Assembly: GCA_020086605.1 (NCBI GenBank)
Contig: JACBWW010000091.1
Coordinates: 801,504-865,503, forward strand
Direction: 5' to 3'
DNA: 64,000 nucleotides
DNA from: Lanius collurio
Taxonomy: Eukaryota; Chordata; Aves; Passeriformes; Laniidae
The notes beneath the pieces were generated by a model, which was not told the DNA's origin, did not search any database, and worked only from the letters and a program-made list of their open reading frames with translations. How positions within the stretch are numbered: the stretch's first letter is position 1; each line of letters begins with the position of its first letter. The translations under genes and the position numbers were made by a program. Positions 12,201 through 29,100 of the stretch are shown one piece after another.

Positions 12201-14886
12201 CCTGGGCTAAGTCTTGTGGCTGAAGTATCCACAGGCACTTTGGCCAGGTGTAGTGCAGCCTCTGTGGTGCCAGAGGTTGCGAGGTGTGAGGGCTGGGAGC
12301 TGCTCAGCGTGTCAACTGTGTGTGCAGCACCTCTCCTGGTGACAGAATCCTGAAGGTGCTGCTTGGCCTGGGACACATCAACAAGGTTTCCAACAAGATA
12401 AAGCTGCTTCACATCCTCATGGCAAAGCAACTGGGGATACAGCTGCTGCAGTTCACGTGTCAGAGCACTGAGTGCCTGGCTGTCCATTCCCAGCCCTTCC
12501 TTAGCAATCCTCTCCTTGCGCAGGCTCACCTCCAGCTGCTGGTAGAGCTGCTGCAGGGCCAGGTGGGCCTGTCCCAAGGCCTCCATGTCCCCAGACAGAC
12601 CTCCAGATGGCTGAAGATACAATACAGCAATGCCATCGCCACTAACATCCACCACATCCACGTGATATTGGTGCAGCACACCTTGGTACTCAGCAGCACA
12701 GAACCTCTGCATGTACAAGTAAATGTCCGAGTCCATTGCTAGGGAAAAGTCCTCCAGCTTCCCCAGAAGTTCCACAGCTTCCCCACCCACTGGGCTCTGA
12801 GGTGATGGGACTTCAGCCACCATTTCATGCACCTGGTCCCAGTTTGGCAGCTTTGCTGTCTCTTGTGCTGAGCCAGGGGAGGCAGGCACTTGCTGGTGGT
12901 CATGCATTCCCATCTCTTTGGCCCCAAGGCTGGAAGCTGGCAAGAGGATCTTGCCAGTGGCTTGGTTCCTGAGGTTCAGGCTGCCTAGCAGGTCTCTGCT
13001 GAAGGTCTGCAGCTCAGTGAATGGTCCCTGGACTATGCAGTGCATATGCTTTGAGTCGAAGCTGAACTGTACATTGCTGTAGCCTTTCTGCAAGTCCCTC
13101 AGGAGGGTTTTGCCAGTGGGAAGCTTGCTATAGTCAATTGTCATGCACACACATAGGAAGATCTGCAAGTAGATAGCAAAGGAGTGAGAGAGCAAGGACC
13201 AAAACCAATCCCTTTCAAAGGCACAGGAGAAGGCAATTGCACCTGGCCCCTGCATTACTATGACAGAAGAGATGACACAGTCTTCCACCTCTCTCCCTCA
13301 GCATCCCACTTTCAAGAGAGATGAACCCTGACACAGACTGAACCAAAAGACCCAGACTAAGCAACTCCTTGACCTTGTGCACTTGTCAAAAGCTTTCTGC
13401 AAACAAGGAATCAGAGGGAGAAATTGAACAGAGAGAGGGCCACATTTCTACACACTAGGAGCTCTTCAAAAAGCCCAAACCAAATAAATCCACTATTGTT
13501 TCTGCATCTGAAATGCAGTTGCCCTCTTGCCTTTGCAGAGCTTCAGCTCCAGATCTCCAAGCACTTTTGGCACCACAGGCTTGCAAAAAGGTTTGCAAGG
13601 CCAGGCTAATTCCCATACTCTTGTTTTTGGGGCTCAGACATAAAAACATGAGACATAGCTACTGCCACAGTCTCTTGAGACTGCAGGAAGAGGCAAGAAC
13701 CCAGTGCTCCCTAGACACCAGCATGTCTATGTCCTAAGCTTTCCTGAGAAAGAGAGAGGAGCAATACACTGTACATCCAGCTGATGACATGGCAGAGGCA
13801 TTAACAGGATCCCCCCATGTGGCACCAGATGGACTGAAGAAAAGTGCCTGTTCTCTCCAGCCTGACTACCTTTCATTTGACAGGCACAAATGCCAGATGA
13901 CTGAGCCCACAGGCTGCCAGGCTGTCCCTGCGCTATTAGCACAGAAAAAAATTCTTCATTTGAATATGAATGAAAATTATTTAAGTGTAATTAAGATGAA
14001 AAGAGAGAGTGAGGTCTCCCTTCCCAAGCTGTCTGCCAGGCACAGAGTGAGTAGGAGCACCTGGGGCAGCTATGGCCCCTCAGTACCTCATCAGGGCTCA
14101 GCTCTGCAGCATGCGGGGTCACCTCCAGTGGGTACAGTGTCCTTCCGATTGCCAGCACGTGGTTTTTCACCTTCAGGATCCTCTGGGCCACTGATGGGAA
14201 AAGCCACCCGGACCTTTGTCAGCCCAGCCAAGGGGCAGCAGTGGTGGTGGGGCCNNNNNNNNNNNNNNNNNNNNNNNNNNNNNNNNNNNNNNNNNNNNNN
14301 NNNNNNNNNNNNNNNNNNNNNNNNNNNNNNNNNNNNNNNNNNNNNNNNNNNNNNNNNNNNNNNNNNNNNNNNNNNNNNNNNNNNNNNNNNNNNNNNNNNN
14401 NNNNNNNNNNNNNNNNNNNNNNNNNNNNNNNNNNNNNNNNNNNNNNNNNNNNNNNNNNNNNNNNNNNNNNNNNNNNNNNNNNNNNNNNNNNNNNNNNNNN
14501 NNNNNNNNNNNNNNNNNNNNNNNNNNNNNNNNNNNNNNNNNNNNNNNNNNNNNNNNNNNNNNNNNNNNNNNNNNNNNNNNNNNNNNNNNNNNNNNNNNNN
14601 NNNNNNNNNNNNNNNNNNNNNNNNNNNNNNNNNNNNNNNNNNNNNNNNNNNNNNGGGGCTGGGGATGGCGGGACAGGCGGTCCCCTGGGGGTCCCGCGGG
14701 CGAGTTACCTTCGGGTGCCTCGAAGATGATGAGGGCGCAGGGCGGGGACCCGGGCAGCACCCGGACGTCGGCGATGTCCCCGCCACCGTTGCGGGAGCGC
14801 AGGAAGTGAATGGCCAGCTTGTCGGCCACCCTGTCGGGAGGCAGCTCGGCCGGGAAGCCCCGCACCCGCACCGTGCGGCCCGCCAT
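9204..14886 (-). CDS. DTX3L-like deltex E3 ubiquitin ligase with N-terminal IFI35/NMI-type RRM-like domain
   Basis: Five exons on the minus strand: 14709-14886 (ATG at 14886), 14087-14190, 10271-13162 (one 2.9-kb exon), 9725-9933, 9204-9273; 1150 aa in a single frame. Residues 1-93 form an RRM/NID-like domain (RTVRVRGFPAEL, RNGGGDIADV, then VAQRILKVKNHVL). About 95-160 resemble the second RRM-like segment of RBM43/DTX3L. About 230-370 and 603-735 look KH-like, separated by Ser/Pro-rich, probably disordered linkers. A RING-like Cys/His cluster (CDAC...CGHALCRTC) sits near 980-1022. A Deltex C-terminal domain fills the last 125 residues (SLPGYYRDPTLQLAY, SIPDGVQG, VGHPRPGQPYKGG, LLPDNKEG, HKTSWDGG, NGYPDAQYL). 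By family, DTC domains bind NAD/ADP-ribose and work with the RING in ubiquitylation. The domain order matches DTX3L, but the protein is about 400 aa longer than human DTX3L. It lies 3' of IFI35 on the same strand with an ISRE upstream, so interferon induction is inferred. It could be called RBM43-like from its N-terminus alone. An N gap falls in intron 1. Confidence 0.85.
14255..14654. other. Assembly gap, 400 N, in intron 1 of the deltex-like gene
   Basis: This is a run of exactly 400 N, probably a size placeholder. Exons 1 and 2 of the deltex-like gene join in phase across it (phase 1, GAA-G|TG-GCC), so no missing coding exon is required. Confidence 0.97.
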
Positions 14887-15036
14887 GCCCGCGGGGGCGG
14901 CTGCCCGGGCCCCGCCACGGCCTCCCGGGAGCCCCGGCCACCACACTGAGCCCTCGCCCGCCCGGTGCCACCCCGGCTCTGCAGCCCCTGCCCGGCCCCG
15001 GCTCCGCTCCGGCCTCCACCCCGGCCCCGCCGCCGC

Positions 15037-15060
15037 GGGGAAATGAAAGCGAAAGCGGAG
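15037..15060 (+). promoter_or_regulatory. ISRE/IRF-site array upstream of the deltex-like gene
   Basis: The bases GGGGAAATGAAAGCGAAAGC contain three GAAA cores, including a perfect GAAANNGAAANN interferon-stimulated response element. It lies about 150-175 bp upstream of the deltex-like ATG (14886, minus strand) in a CpG-rich promoter. The motif is seen directly; binding by ISGF3 or IRFs is inferred from established motif knowledge. Confidence 0.75.
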
Positions 15061-15201
15061 CTGCCCCGCCCCGGGCCCCGCGGGAAGGCGCGGCCCGGCC
15101 CCACGGAGCGCGGCCGGGGGAGGGCCCAGTTTCCCTCCGGCTGCCGCAGGCAGAGCCCGGCCCGACCCCAACACGACAGACACGGTGTTCCTAAAAGACG
15201 C

Positions 15202-15207
15202 TTTAAT
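15202..15207 (-). terminator. Poly(A) signal of IFI35 (ATTAAA)
   Basis: TTTAAT on the + strand is ATTAAA on the minus strand, about 91 bases beyond the IFI35 stop. This gives IFI35 a very short 3' UTR that ends only about 300 bp before the deltex-like start codon. Confidence 0.6.
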
Positions 15208-15265
15208 TTCCCCCATGCCCGCCGGCCAACGGACGCACTGAGCTCCTCAGCCTCGGGCTGACGGG

Positions 15266-15303
15266 GCTGGCCAGGACTAGCCTGGAGCTGGCCAGGACTA
15301 GCC
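15266..15303. repeat. 17-bp direct repeat with 21-bp period at the IFI35 stop codon
   Basis: The 17-mer GCTGGCCAGGACTAGCC occurs at 15266-15282 and 15287-15303. The second copy spans the IFI35 TAG stop (minus strand, 15298-15300), so the end of the frame and its trailer are a short duplication. Confidence 0.8.
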
Positions 15304-18097
15304 CCTGTCCTCCACGAACACGGCCAGCCCTGTCCGCCCTGCTGGGACGTAGGCGAGGGCATCCACCTCCCCGCCGCCGCGGCTGGCCTTCTGGAAGTGG
15401 ATCTCCAGGGCGTCTCTCATGGACTCCTCACTCAGCACATCGGGGATGCCCAAAAGCAGGACCGTCCTCGGGCAGCGGGAGGGCTGGAGCTGGGCAGAGC
15501 AGGGGGTGAGCTGCAGAACAGTGCAGGGAGAGGGGCTGCAGGAGCCCCCCCAACCTGTGCTGCCTCAGCCCAGGCTGGCAGGTGCTGCTTCCATAGGGTT
15601 CATGCCCTTACCTGCAGGTTGGTGATGTCTCCACTCATGCATGGTGATACTTTGACAGTGTACTTCCCTTTCCCAATAAGCACCTGGATATGTCCTTTTT
15701 CAATTAGCGGCTCTGCCACTGCATATGGAGAGGAAAGCCCTGAGCTGCCCAGGTCCCAGGTAAGCTCCAGGCAATGTTATGTCCCTGGCATTGGCACCAA
15801 GGCTGATGCTGCTCAGCTCATTGCTCAGCTCACCGGCACCAGCACAGTTTTGGGGGAGGCAGGACAGCCTGGGGCTCACTCTACCTTCCCTGTTCCCCAC
15901 ACACAGCTTCATCTGCTCTCAGATTTCCCCCCAGAGCAGGCTGGGCTGCTCCGCCCTTGCCAGCCACCCAAGCTCAGCACACCCCACGCACCTCCATCCT
16001 GTGTGAAGGTCAGCACCACCTGGCCAGAGTCATCCAAGAACTCCCTGCTCTCCACCTCACTGCCCCCATTCTTTGTCTTGCTGAAGAAGAGCTCCAGCTT
16101 GTCCAGCAGTGCCTCCTTGGAGATGCCCAGGCTGGGCAAGTCAGACACAAGGATGCTCCTGCTGCTCTGAGTCAGCCTGACCTGTGGGTGGCACCGGCCA
16201 GTCAGTGCCAGGGCAGGACTGACCCCAGAGCTCCGGGGAGCCATGCTGAGTGGGGTTGGTAGCAGTGCCCTGGCCGAGGCAGGCTCAGACAGGGGATGCA
16301 GCATGCCCAGGGCAGCTCCACGGCATGGGGAGCAGGGGAGCCTTGGGCCCTACCTCCAGGGCAGATGGCAGCATGATCTCCACAGGCACTGCCTGGACTC
16401 GCACACTGCACCGGTCCAGCTCCTCCAGTTCCTCCCCACAGCTCAGCTCCACCATGTGCTCCCTCACCTCTATGATCCTCTGGGCCACTGTGAGCAGGGA
16501 GAGCCCCAGGGGAGTCACTGCCCACTCCCAGCACTCTACAGGACACGGCACAGCGAACGCTTCGGGGAGGGGGCACAGCTCCACACAAGGCAGGGAGAGG
16601 GACAGTGCCAAACTCTGGCACACGGAGGTGACACAGGGCAGGCCCCAAAATGATCAAGCAGGATACCTGGCTGGAGCAGTGCTCTTCTCACACTTACCCT
16701 TTGCCTCCTCAAAGGTGATGAGAGCTGAGCCCCCTGGTATGGGGTAGTGGATCAGTGGGGTGAGCATCAGCTTGTTCATGTTCTCCTTGTTTACTGTGAG
16801 TCCCTTGAAGATGAATTTCTTTTCCGGCAAGGCAGACAGCATCTAAGTTTAAGTACAGACAGCCCTGCCAATCCACAGACTAGAAATAAACTCATGGCTA
16901 AAATAAACAGCTGAAGAATCTCAGCAGAGTCTCTCCTAGGGTCTGGCAGGGCCTGGAATCCCAAAGCCATGACTGGAGCTCCTGGCCCCTGCAGAAGAGC
17001 TGCCTGCTAACAGGAGCTGTTCCAGTCATTACACTTTGCCAAGCTGCATTCACCTGCAGCCTCTCCAGTCAGGCTTGTGCCCTTGCCAGCAGACCCAAGT
17101 GCCCACACACACTCTGTTACCATCACAGGATCATTCCAGAGGACCCTCTTCTTCAGTTCTTCCAGTTTATTTTTCAGGACCTGCTTCTCCTGCCTCAGTC
17201 TGATGTTCTCCTCCTTTGTTACAAAAATCTGGAAGGAAGGAAGGAAGCAAAGAGCGGGCAGTAGGGAACACCAGGACACAAGGGGCTGCAGTACACTACT
17301 GTTCTGAGCACAGTTCTTGGGCACACAGCTCCATCCCATTCTCCTGCTCTTGACTGCCTTCCTCTCCTTTGAGGACAGCCCTCCCTTCGCTGCAGCACAG
17401 ACCTTATGTTTCCCATGAAACCTCCATGAAATCCCAAGCAAATGATCTCAGAGCAGTGATACAGCCCCTGCACCCCCTGCCACCCTTCCAAGCCTAAGAA
17501 ACATCCACTGAACACCGACCTGGTGGTCTCTCTCTTGATCTCCGTTTAAAGACAGTTGCTCAAGAATTTTATGGAGAAGTTCTCCTTCTTCCTTCAGCTC
17601 TCGTGTCCTTTGCTCTGCAGTTTCGTTGGCCATTTGTAGCTTTGCTCGGTCTTGCTCCAGAACACTGTAACGCTCCTGTGAGAAGCACCATCAGACAGCA
17701 AGACCCTGACGACATTGTGTGACCCCACCAGCCACCCAGCCCCGGCACAGGCTGTGCCTTTGGGAATGAGCCTGGACCCCAGAACAGGCTTTCTTCTCCA
17801 TGGAATTACTCCTCTCTGCCTCCTCTGACTCGTAGACCAAGAAAACACTCGAGCTCCTGGCCAGGGCCGGCCGGGCGGATGCCGGGCAGTTGGGATCCGG
17901 CCGACCAAGCCCCTTTCTCGGACGCAGCTGGACCCACCTTGTACAGCTCGATCTCCCACCGGAGCTGCTCGGGGCTCTCCTCGGAGAGCAGCCGGACGAA
18001 GGAGTCCTAAAGACAGGAGGGGTCTCAGCCGCGCTGCGCCGCCCCCCAGCCCGCCCGTTCCCGCGGCTCGGTCCTTCCTCACCTCCTCCGAATCCAT
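15298..18097 (-). CDS. IFI35: IFI35, interferon-induced 35 kDa protein (NMI/IFP35 family)
   Basis: Nine exons: 18083-18097, 17938-18006, 17520-17675, 17121-17228, 16698-16842, 16354-16487, 15992-16181, 15612-15718, 15298-15489 (or -15483); 371 aa. Residues about 25-110 are a heptad-rich coiled coil (ENIRLRQEKQVLKNKLEELK). Two Nmi/IFP35 domains follow: NID1 about 125-205 (GGSALITFEEAK, VAQRIIEVREHMVEL) and NID2 about 213-300 (ILVSDLPSLGISKEALLDKL, KNGGSEVE). A partial third RRM-like segment ends the protein (RTVLLLGIPDVL, RGGGEVDALAYV). IFI35 pairs with NMI and tunes innate immune signalling, and it can be released as a damage signal. The last exon has two possible acceptors 6 bp apart, adding or omitting Leu-Gln. 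It is longer than human IFI35 (about 286 aa) and its coiled coil is NMI-like, but its position between RPL27 and VAT1 supports IFI35. An ISRE lies 124-143 bp upstream of the ATG. Confidence 0.92.
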
Positions 18098-18220
18098 CCC
18101 CGCGGCGCTGGCGGCAGCACGGACCGGAGGCCCGGTCCCGCGGGGAGCCCTGCCCTGCCCTGCCCGCCGGGACCGCTCTCCCTGGCCGGTTCTGCTGCCG
18201 CGGCCCCCGCGCCTGCTCCT

Positions 18221-18240
18221 ACTTTTCGCTTTCGCTTTCC
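18221..18240 (-). promoter_or_regulatory. ISRE/IRF-site array in the IFI35 promoter
   Basis: On the minus strand this reads GGAAAGCGAAAGCGAAAAGT: three GAAA cores at 6-base spacing, a textbook ISRE. It sits 124-143 bp upstream of the IFI35 ATG at 18097. It shares the core GAAAGCGAAAGC with the element upstream of the neighbouring deltex-like gene. Confidence 0.8.
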
Positions 18241-18892
18241 TCGCCTCGCCCCGCCCCGGCCTCCCCCGAGCACAGCCCCGGCCGCGGCCCGGGGACGGAG
18301 AAAGGCCGGGCCCGCCCAGCCCCGCCCGATCCCATCCCCACCATCTTCCCCCAACCCCACCCAACCCGCCTTCCCTGCGCAGCCACCTGCCCAGCCACGA
18401 ACGTACCAGCTGATAAACACAAAAATAACCTCTTCCTGCTCCACTGTTGGATTTACAACCCGAGCCAGCCCCTGCTCCACAGGTAGCTAGCAGCCAGCAC
18501 CGCCCCGTTGGGGAACCTAAGACCCAGCACCCACAGATCAGTCACCACACAATTCACTGTGCACTCAGCAGACACCTGGAATCACCCATTTACCCTCCTT
18601 CTCTCACAGGGATCACTGCAGTTTTGGGAATGAGAGATTTCCGCTGTGGCAGGAACATCAACCACCCTGCAGCTGCAGAAGGGAAGCACAGCCCTGGCCC
18701 CACACAGAGCAGTCCCAGGGGTGACAACTGCACCCCTGGCTTGGGCTGCACAAAGCTCCACAAACATACTGATGCTCACCTAGACTGCAATGGCTTTCCC
18801 AGTTCTTAGAGACACAGAGCAAGCATGACCACATCACAGAGCCCACTGCTTTTGTGTTAAATTACAAAAAAACCCATGGTTTTTAATAAACA

Positions 18893-18898
18893 TTTATT
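18893..18898 (-). terminator. Poly(A) signal of RPL27
   Basis: TTTATT on the + strand is AATAAA on the minus strand, 21 bases past the RPL27 stop. The very short 3' UTR is typical of ribosomal protein genes. Confidence 0.8.
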
Positions 18899-18918
18899 GA
18901 TGCAACTTTGTTACATCC

Positions 18919-20782
<1,864 letters not shown>

Positions 20783-20857
20783 TCAGAGCGGGCTGGAGCC
20801 GCGCTCCGGCCGCCGCTCCCGCGGATGGCGGCGGATCCCGCGCCCGCCCGCACTCAC

Positions 20858-20893
20858 CGAGGCTCCGCCGCGATGGTGCCCAGGCCGGAAGAG
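20858..20893 (-). promoter_or_regulatory. RPL27 5' non-coding exon with TOP-like start
   Basis: Reading the minus strand, CTCTTCCGGCCTGGGCACC begins at 20893, and the exon ends at a GTGAGTG donor (20857 downward). A C followed by a pyrimidine run at the cap is the 5' TOP signature of mTOR-regulated translation. An ETS-type CCGGAAG (+ strand) overlaps the start. The exact transcription start is inferred. Confidence 0.55.
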
Positions 20894-20978
20894 AAATGTA
20901 ACGCCACGCCCCGGCCTCTCGCTCAGCGACACTGCGTCACTTCCGCCGCGTCACCGGGAGCGCCGCCGGTATCGTGTG

Positions 20979-21270
20979 GGGGGTGTCCGCTTCACCCATC
21001 CTCCCCGGGCACGGCGGTGCGGGGTGTCTGCCCCCCTCCGCCCTCCCCGGGCATAGCGGTGCTGGGTGTCCCACCTCCAGCCCCCCGGGCACGGCGGTGC
21101 GGGGTGTCCGCCTCACCCACCCTCCCCGGGCACGGCGGTGGCGGGTGTCCGTTCCCCACCTCCAGCCCCTCGGGCACGGCGATGCCGGGTGTCCGCCTCA
21201 CCCACCCTCCCCGGGCACGGCGATGCCGGGTGTCCGCTCCCCCACTCCGGCCCCTCGGGCACGGCGGTAA
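20979..21270. repeat. GC-rich minisatellite, about 7 copies of a ~41-bp unit
   Basis: The unit starts GGGTGTCCGCCTCACCCACC and ends CGGGCACGGCGGTGC. Copies begin near 20979, 21021, 21064, 21102, 21143, 21187 and 21228 with about 38-44 bp spacing. Two variants alternate (CTCACCCACCCTCCCCGGGC and CCCACCTCCAGCCCCTCGGGC types), giving an ~84-bp higher-order unit in the second half. It lies just upstream of the RPL27 promoter and just downstream of the probable RUNDC1 3' end. Long open frames across it are composition artefacts. Confidence 0.9.
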
Positions 21271-21923
21271 TGGACAGAGCACACGGCACGGCGGCAGGCT
21301 CGGCCCACACGTACTACAGGTATTTAATACACCCCGCGGGACACCGAGCTGGCACACAAAAGCCTGGAACAAGGAGCTTTGGGGCCATTGGACAAAGAGC
21401 CCCGGCAGCCCAAGAGACACGGATTGCGGAGCCGCTGGAGGAGCCCCCTGGCACCTCTGGATCTGACCCCGTCTTCTCCTGCATCCACCCGGGAGAGGTC
21501 AAGTCCCATGTGACTGGGCAACCCTCGGGGTGCCTCAACACCTGCCAGCTCCCTCCTCCATCAGAGGTCATGTATGCACATGGTGTAGACACGGGGAGAA
21601 ATAACCACAAAGGAGCTCAGCTGCATGTCCCAAGGGTTTTCCCCCACCTGCAGGTCCCGTGGCCAGGCCTCTGCCCTCCACCCCCAAACAGTCACTGGGC
21701 AAGGCAGTTTAGCCCAAGAGGAGCAGCAAGGTGCTGCCCAACCTGCAGCCTCCAGCCACTCTGCAGGGGCAGCATCAGACAACACATTGCCAGCATCATG
21801 ACACTCTTAAGATTTCCCTAAAAGCCAATACCAAAGAGACAACCTTGGTCTTAGAAAAGCCAGGCTTCTTGACGCCAACAGCTGCCTACTAGGGGAAAAT
21901 GGATGATCTACAATAAAAACACA

Positions 21924-26104
<4,181 letters not shown>

Positions 26105-29100
26105 ATGGTGTTCCGGTGCCAGCGGGACAGCTGGGCCCGGCAGGTAGCGTCGGGCCGGGGCCGGAGCTGGTGCGTGGGGCAGGCCCGGGCGGGCCCTCAC
26201 GGCGCCGCCGTCTCTGTCTCAGTTCACCACCAGGGTGGTGTCGTGCCGGGCGGCGGAGCTGCGGCCCGAGGGCGGCGGGGAGCCGGTGCGCGGGTTCCAG
26301 GTGGTGCTGGAGGACACCATCCTCTTCCCCGAGGGCGGCGGGCAGGTACGGGCCGGGCAGGTTCGGGCGGGCGCCGGGCCGGGGCTGGCGGCACTGACGT
26401 CCCGTGTCCCGCAGCCGGATGATCGCGGCCTCATCGGGGACGTGCCGGTGCTGCGTGTGACCCGGCGGGGCCCCGAGGCCGTGCATTTCGTGCCGGCCGC
26501 GCTGGAACCGGGCGCTGAAGTGCTGCTGTCGCTGGACTGGGAGCGCCGCTTCGACCACATGCAGCAGCATTCAGGTCCGTGCCCGTACCGAGGGGCTCTC
26601 GGTAACACGCCGCGGGGGGTGCGGTCCCCACCCTGGTCAGGGTAGGGTGAGACCTACCTGTGTTCTGTGTGCGCAGTCTGTTCCCGGGTCTACTGGGGGC
26701 AGCGGGTGCCTCTCTGCGAGCTCTCCTTGGCTTGTAAACAAACCTACCGAAAACAGGTTTGGAAGGGAAAGTTTACCCTGCCTTGCAGCCCCCAGCGTCT
26801 GCTGTAGTGCTGCCTGGACCCGAGGCCCACGAGGCCAGAGCTATGTCCTCGCTGTTCTTGAGCCCTGGCAGGAGCCCCAGAGCATCCAGCACTCGCCTGT
26901 CGTGGAGAATGTCAACAGCAAAGACACGGCCTGACTGAAAATACCAGTGGCACTCAGAGCTATTGCTTGCACGTCTCTTTCCAGGACAGCATCTCATCAG
27001 TGCCATTGCAGAACAGATGTTTGGATTCAAGACGACTTCATGGTGAGCAGGATAAAGGTTCCTTTTGACCCTAGTGTTTTCTTGTTTAGCACATGCCACC
27101 ATGTTACTTTGCACAGAGCTCAGATGTCACAGGAGAGGTGACTGACCTGGAGAGAAGCTGTGCAAAGTGTTTGCTCTGTCTTGTCCTCCTCAAGTGCTTG
27201 GTTTCCATCTGGTGCTTTGAACATAACAGGGAGAAGAGGGAAATCTGTTTTGTTTCAGTCACCACATTCTCAGCAGTGGGATGCTGGTGCTGCACAAAGG
27301 GACCTCCCAGCTGGTCTCAGCTACAGCAGCAGATGTTCTTCCCTGGTGCAGGGAGCTGGGCCGTCAGCGAAGTGTCATTGAGCTGGACACCCCCTTGGTG
27401 ACAGCAGAGCAGGTCGCAGCCCTAGAGAGCAGCGTGAATGAGAAAATCCGGGACAGGGTCCCCGTAACAGTGAGGGAACTGGCTGCAGATGACCCTGAAG
27501 TTGAAACAGTGAGTGACGGGAGAGAGCTGATGGTATTTGTGGCACAGGAATGACTGAGCACAAATGTCACTTTGTTTGTCTCTGTTCTCCTCTGCCAGGT
27601 GAGGAGTCGAGGGCTACCCGATGACCACGTAGGGCCAGTGCGCGTTGTGGACATCAAAGGCATCGACTCCAATCTGTGCTGTGGGACTCATGTCTCCAAC
27701 CTGAGTGACCTCCAGGTGTGTAGCTGCAGGTGGACTGCCTCTGGGAGCCACACTCCACACAGAACACAACCAAAGTCCCTGGGATTCACAGGCTGCTCAA
27801 GACTGTCCTGATGGGGAAGGGGGTGGCAGCAGTCCCAGGCTGAGGGAGCCCCAGGAGGGTCACTCACAGGCTGGCAGCCTCAGGCTCTTTTGTTTCCTTG
27901 TTGCAGAACTCAGCCCTGTGTACATCAGTGATGTTCTTGCACCGCCAGGGGTGTTGGCCATTTTCCATCTGCTTGAAGTTCTGATATTTTTGAGTGTTCA
28001 TCATGGATGAGAAATCTTCTGTGCAGGGAAATGGCAATAAAGTTCTAGGCCTGCCTTTAATTATTTGTGCCTTCTCAGACATTGGTTGGAATCTGTTTCC
28101 CAGCAGAGACATATCCAGATGCTCTGTAGAGTACATCCCATGGCTAGAGAATTGCATAAATTCCACTGTAGCACCATACCTTTTTTTTTGGTATGTTGAC
28201 TTCATGGTTAATTTTTGTCAATTTATTTTCACTGGCATAGTCAGTATTCACCACAAGACATAATCTGGCAGGAACTGACCACTGTGTGTATAACCAAAAT
28301 GCTGTTCTGACCAGGTTGATTTTCTTTTTAAGGTTATTAAACTCCTTGGCATGGAAAAAGGGAAAAAGAACAAAACCAACTTGGTTTTCTTGGCGGGAAA
28401 CAGAGTGCTGAAGTCAATAGAACAAAGTCACAATACTGAGAAGGCTTTAACCTCCCTGCTCAAGTAATACTTTCCACTTCTGTTATTTCATCTTCAGTCT
28501 TTGCTCCTCTAAGAAATCCTTCCTCTGTCCTTCAGAGCAGTGATCCAAAGTCTCCCATTTCTTTCAGAAATGGACCAGGTGAGCATGTAGAGGCTGTGAG
28601 GAGACTGCAAAGCTCTGTGAAACTGCTCCAGAAGGTACAAGAGTGGTTGGGAAAAGTGGGTTGTCACTATTTCCTGTAGACCTGAGCTTTAGTTTTAGTA
28701 ATGGGAATCAAATCGTAGGCTTCAGTTTTTGTGGATGTTATGAAAAGTGCTCAAACCTCTGGAAACACAACTGTGTTCACACTGACTTTTCCAGCTGCAG
28801 AACAATTCATTTGCTTTTCTTTCAGAATAACCTGAACCTGCTTAGAGACATTGCTGTTTTGATAGCCCGGGATTTCAAGAGCAAACCTGCTCCAAGGCAG
28901 CTGTTTGTACTGCACAGGTATGAGGGAGCTCAGGGAAGAGGGGGCCAACAGTATCCCACACATTTTATGTGTGGATCTCTCACACCTTTTCAGCTTGTTT
29001 TCTCAATGAAGAATGTAAACAAAGTAAATAGAATATTACACTACCTCGGCCTGCTGCAAAGTTGTGTAATTAAAGGAATCTGTTTGTTAATTCAGTCACT

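Noticed and set aside
13789..14949. Long open frames on both strands across 13.8-15.4 kb and 24.6-26.6 kb
   Set aside because: They run through N blocks translated as X and through GC-rich promoter islands; the real exons there are short and lie in other frames.
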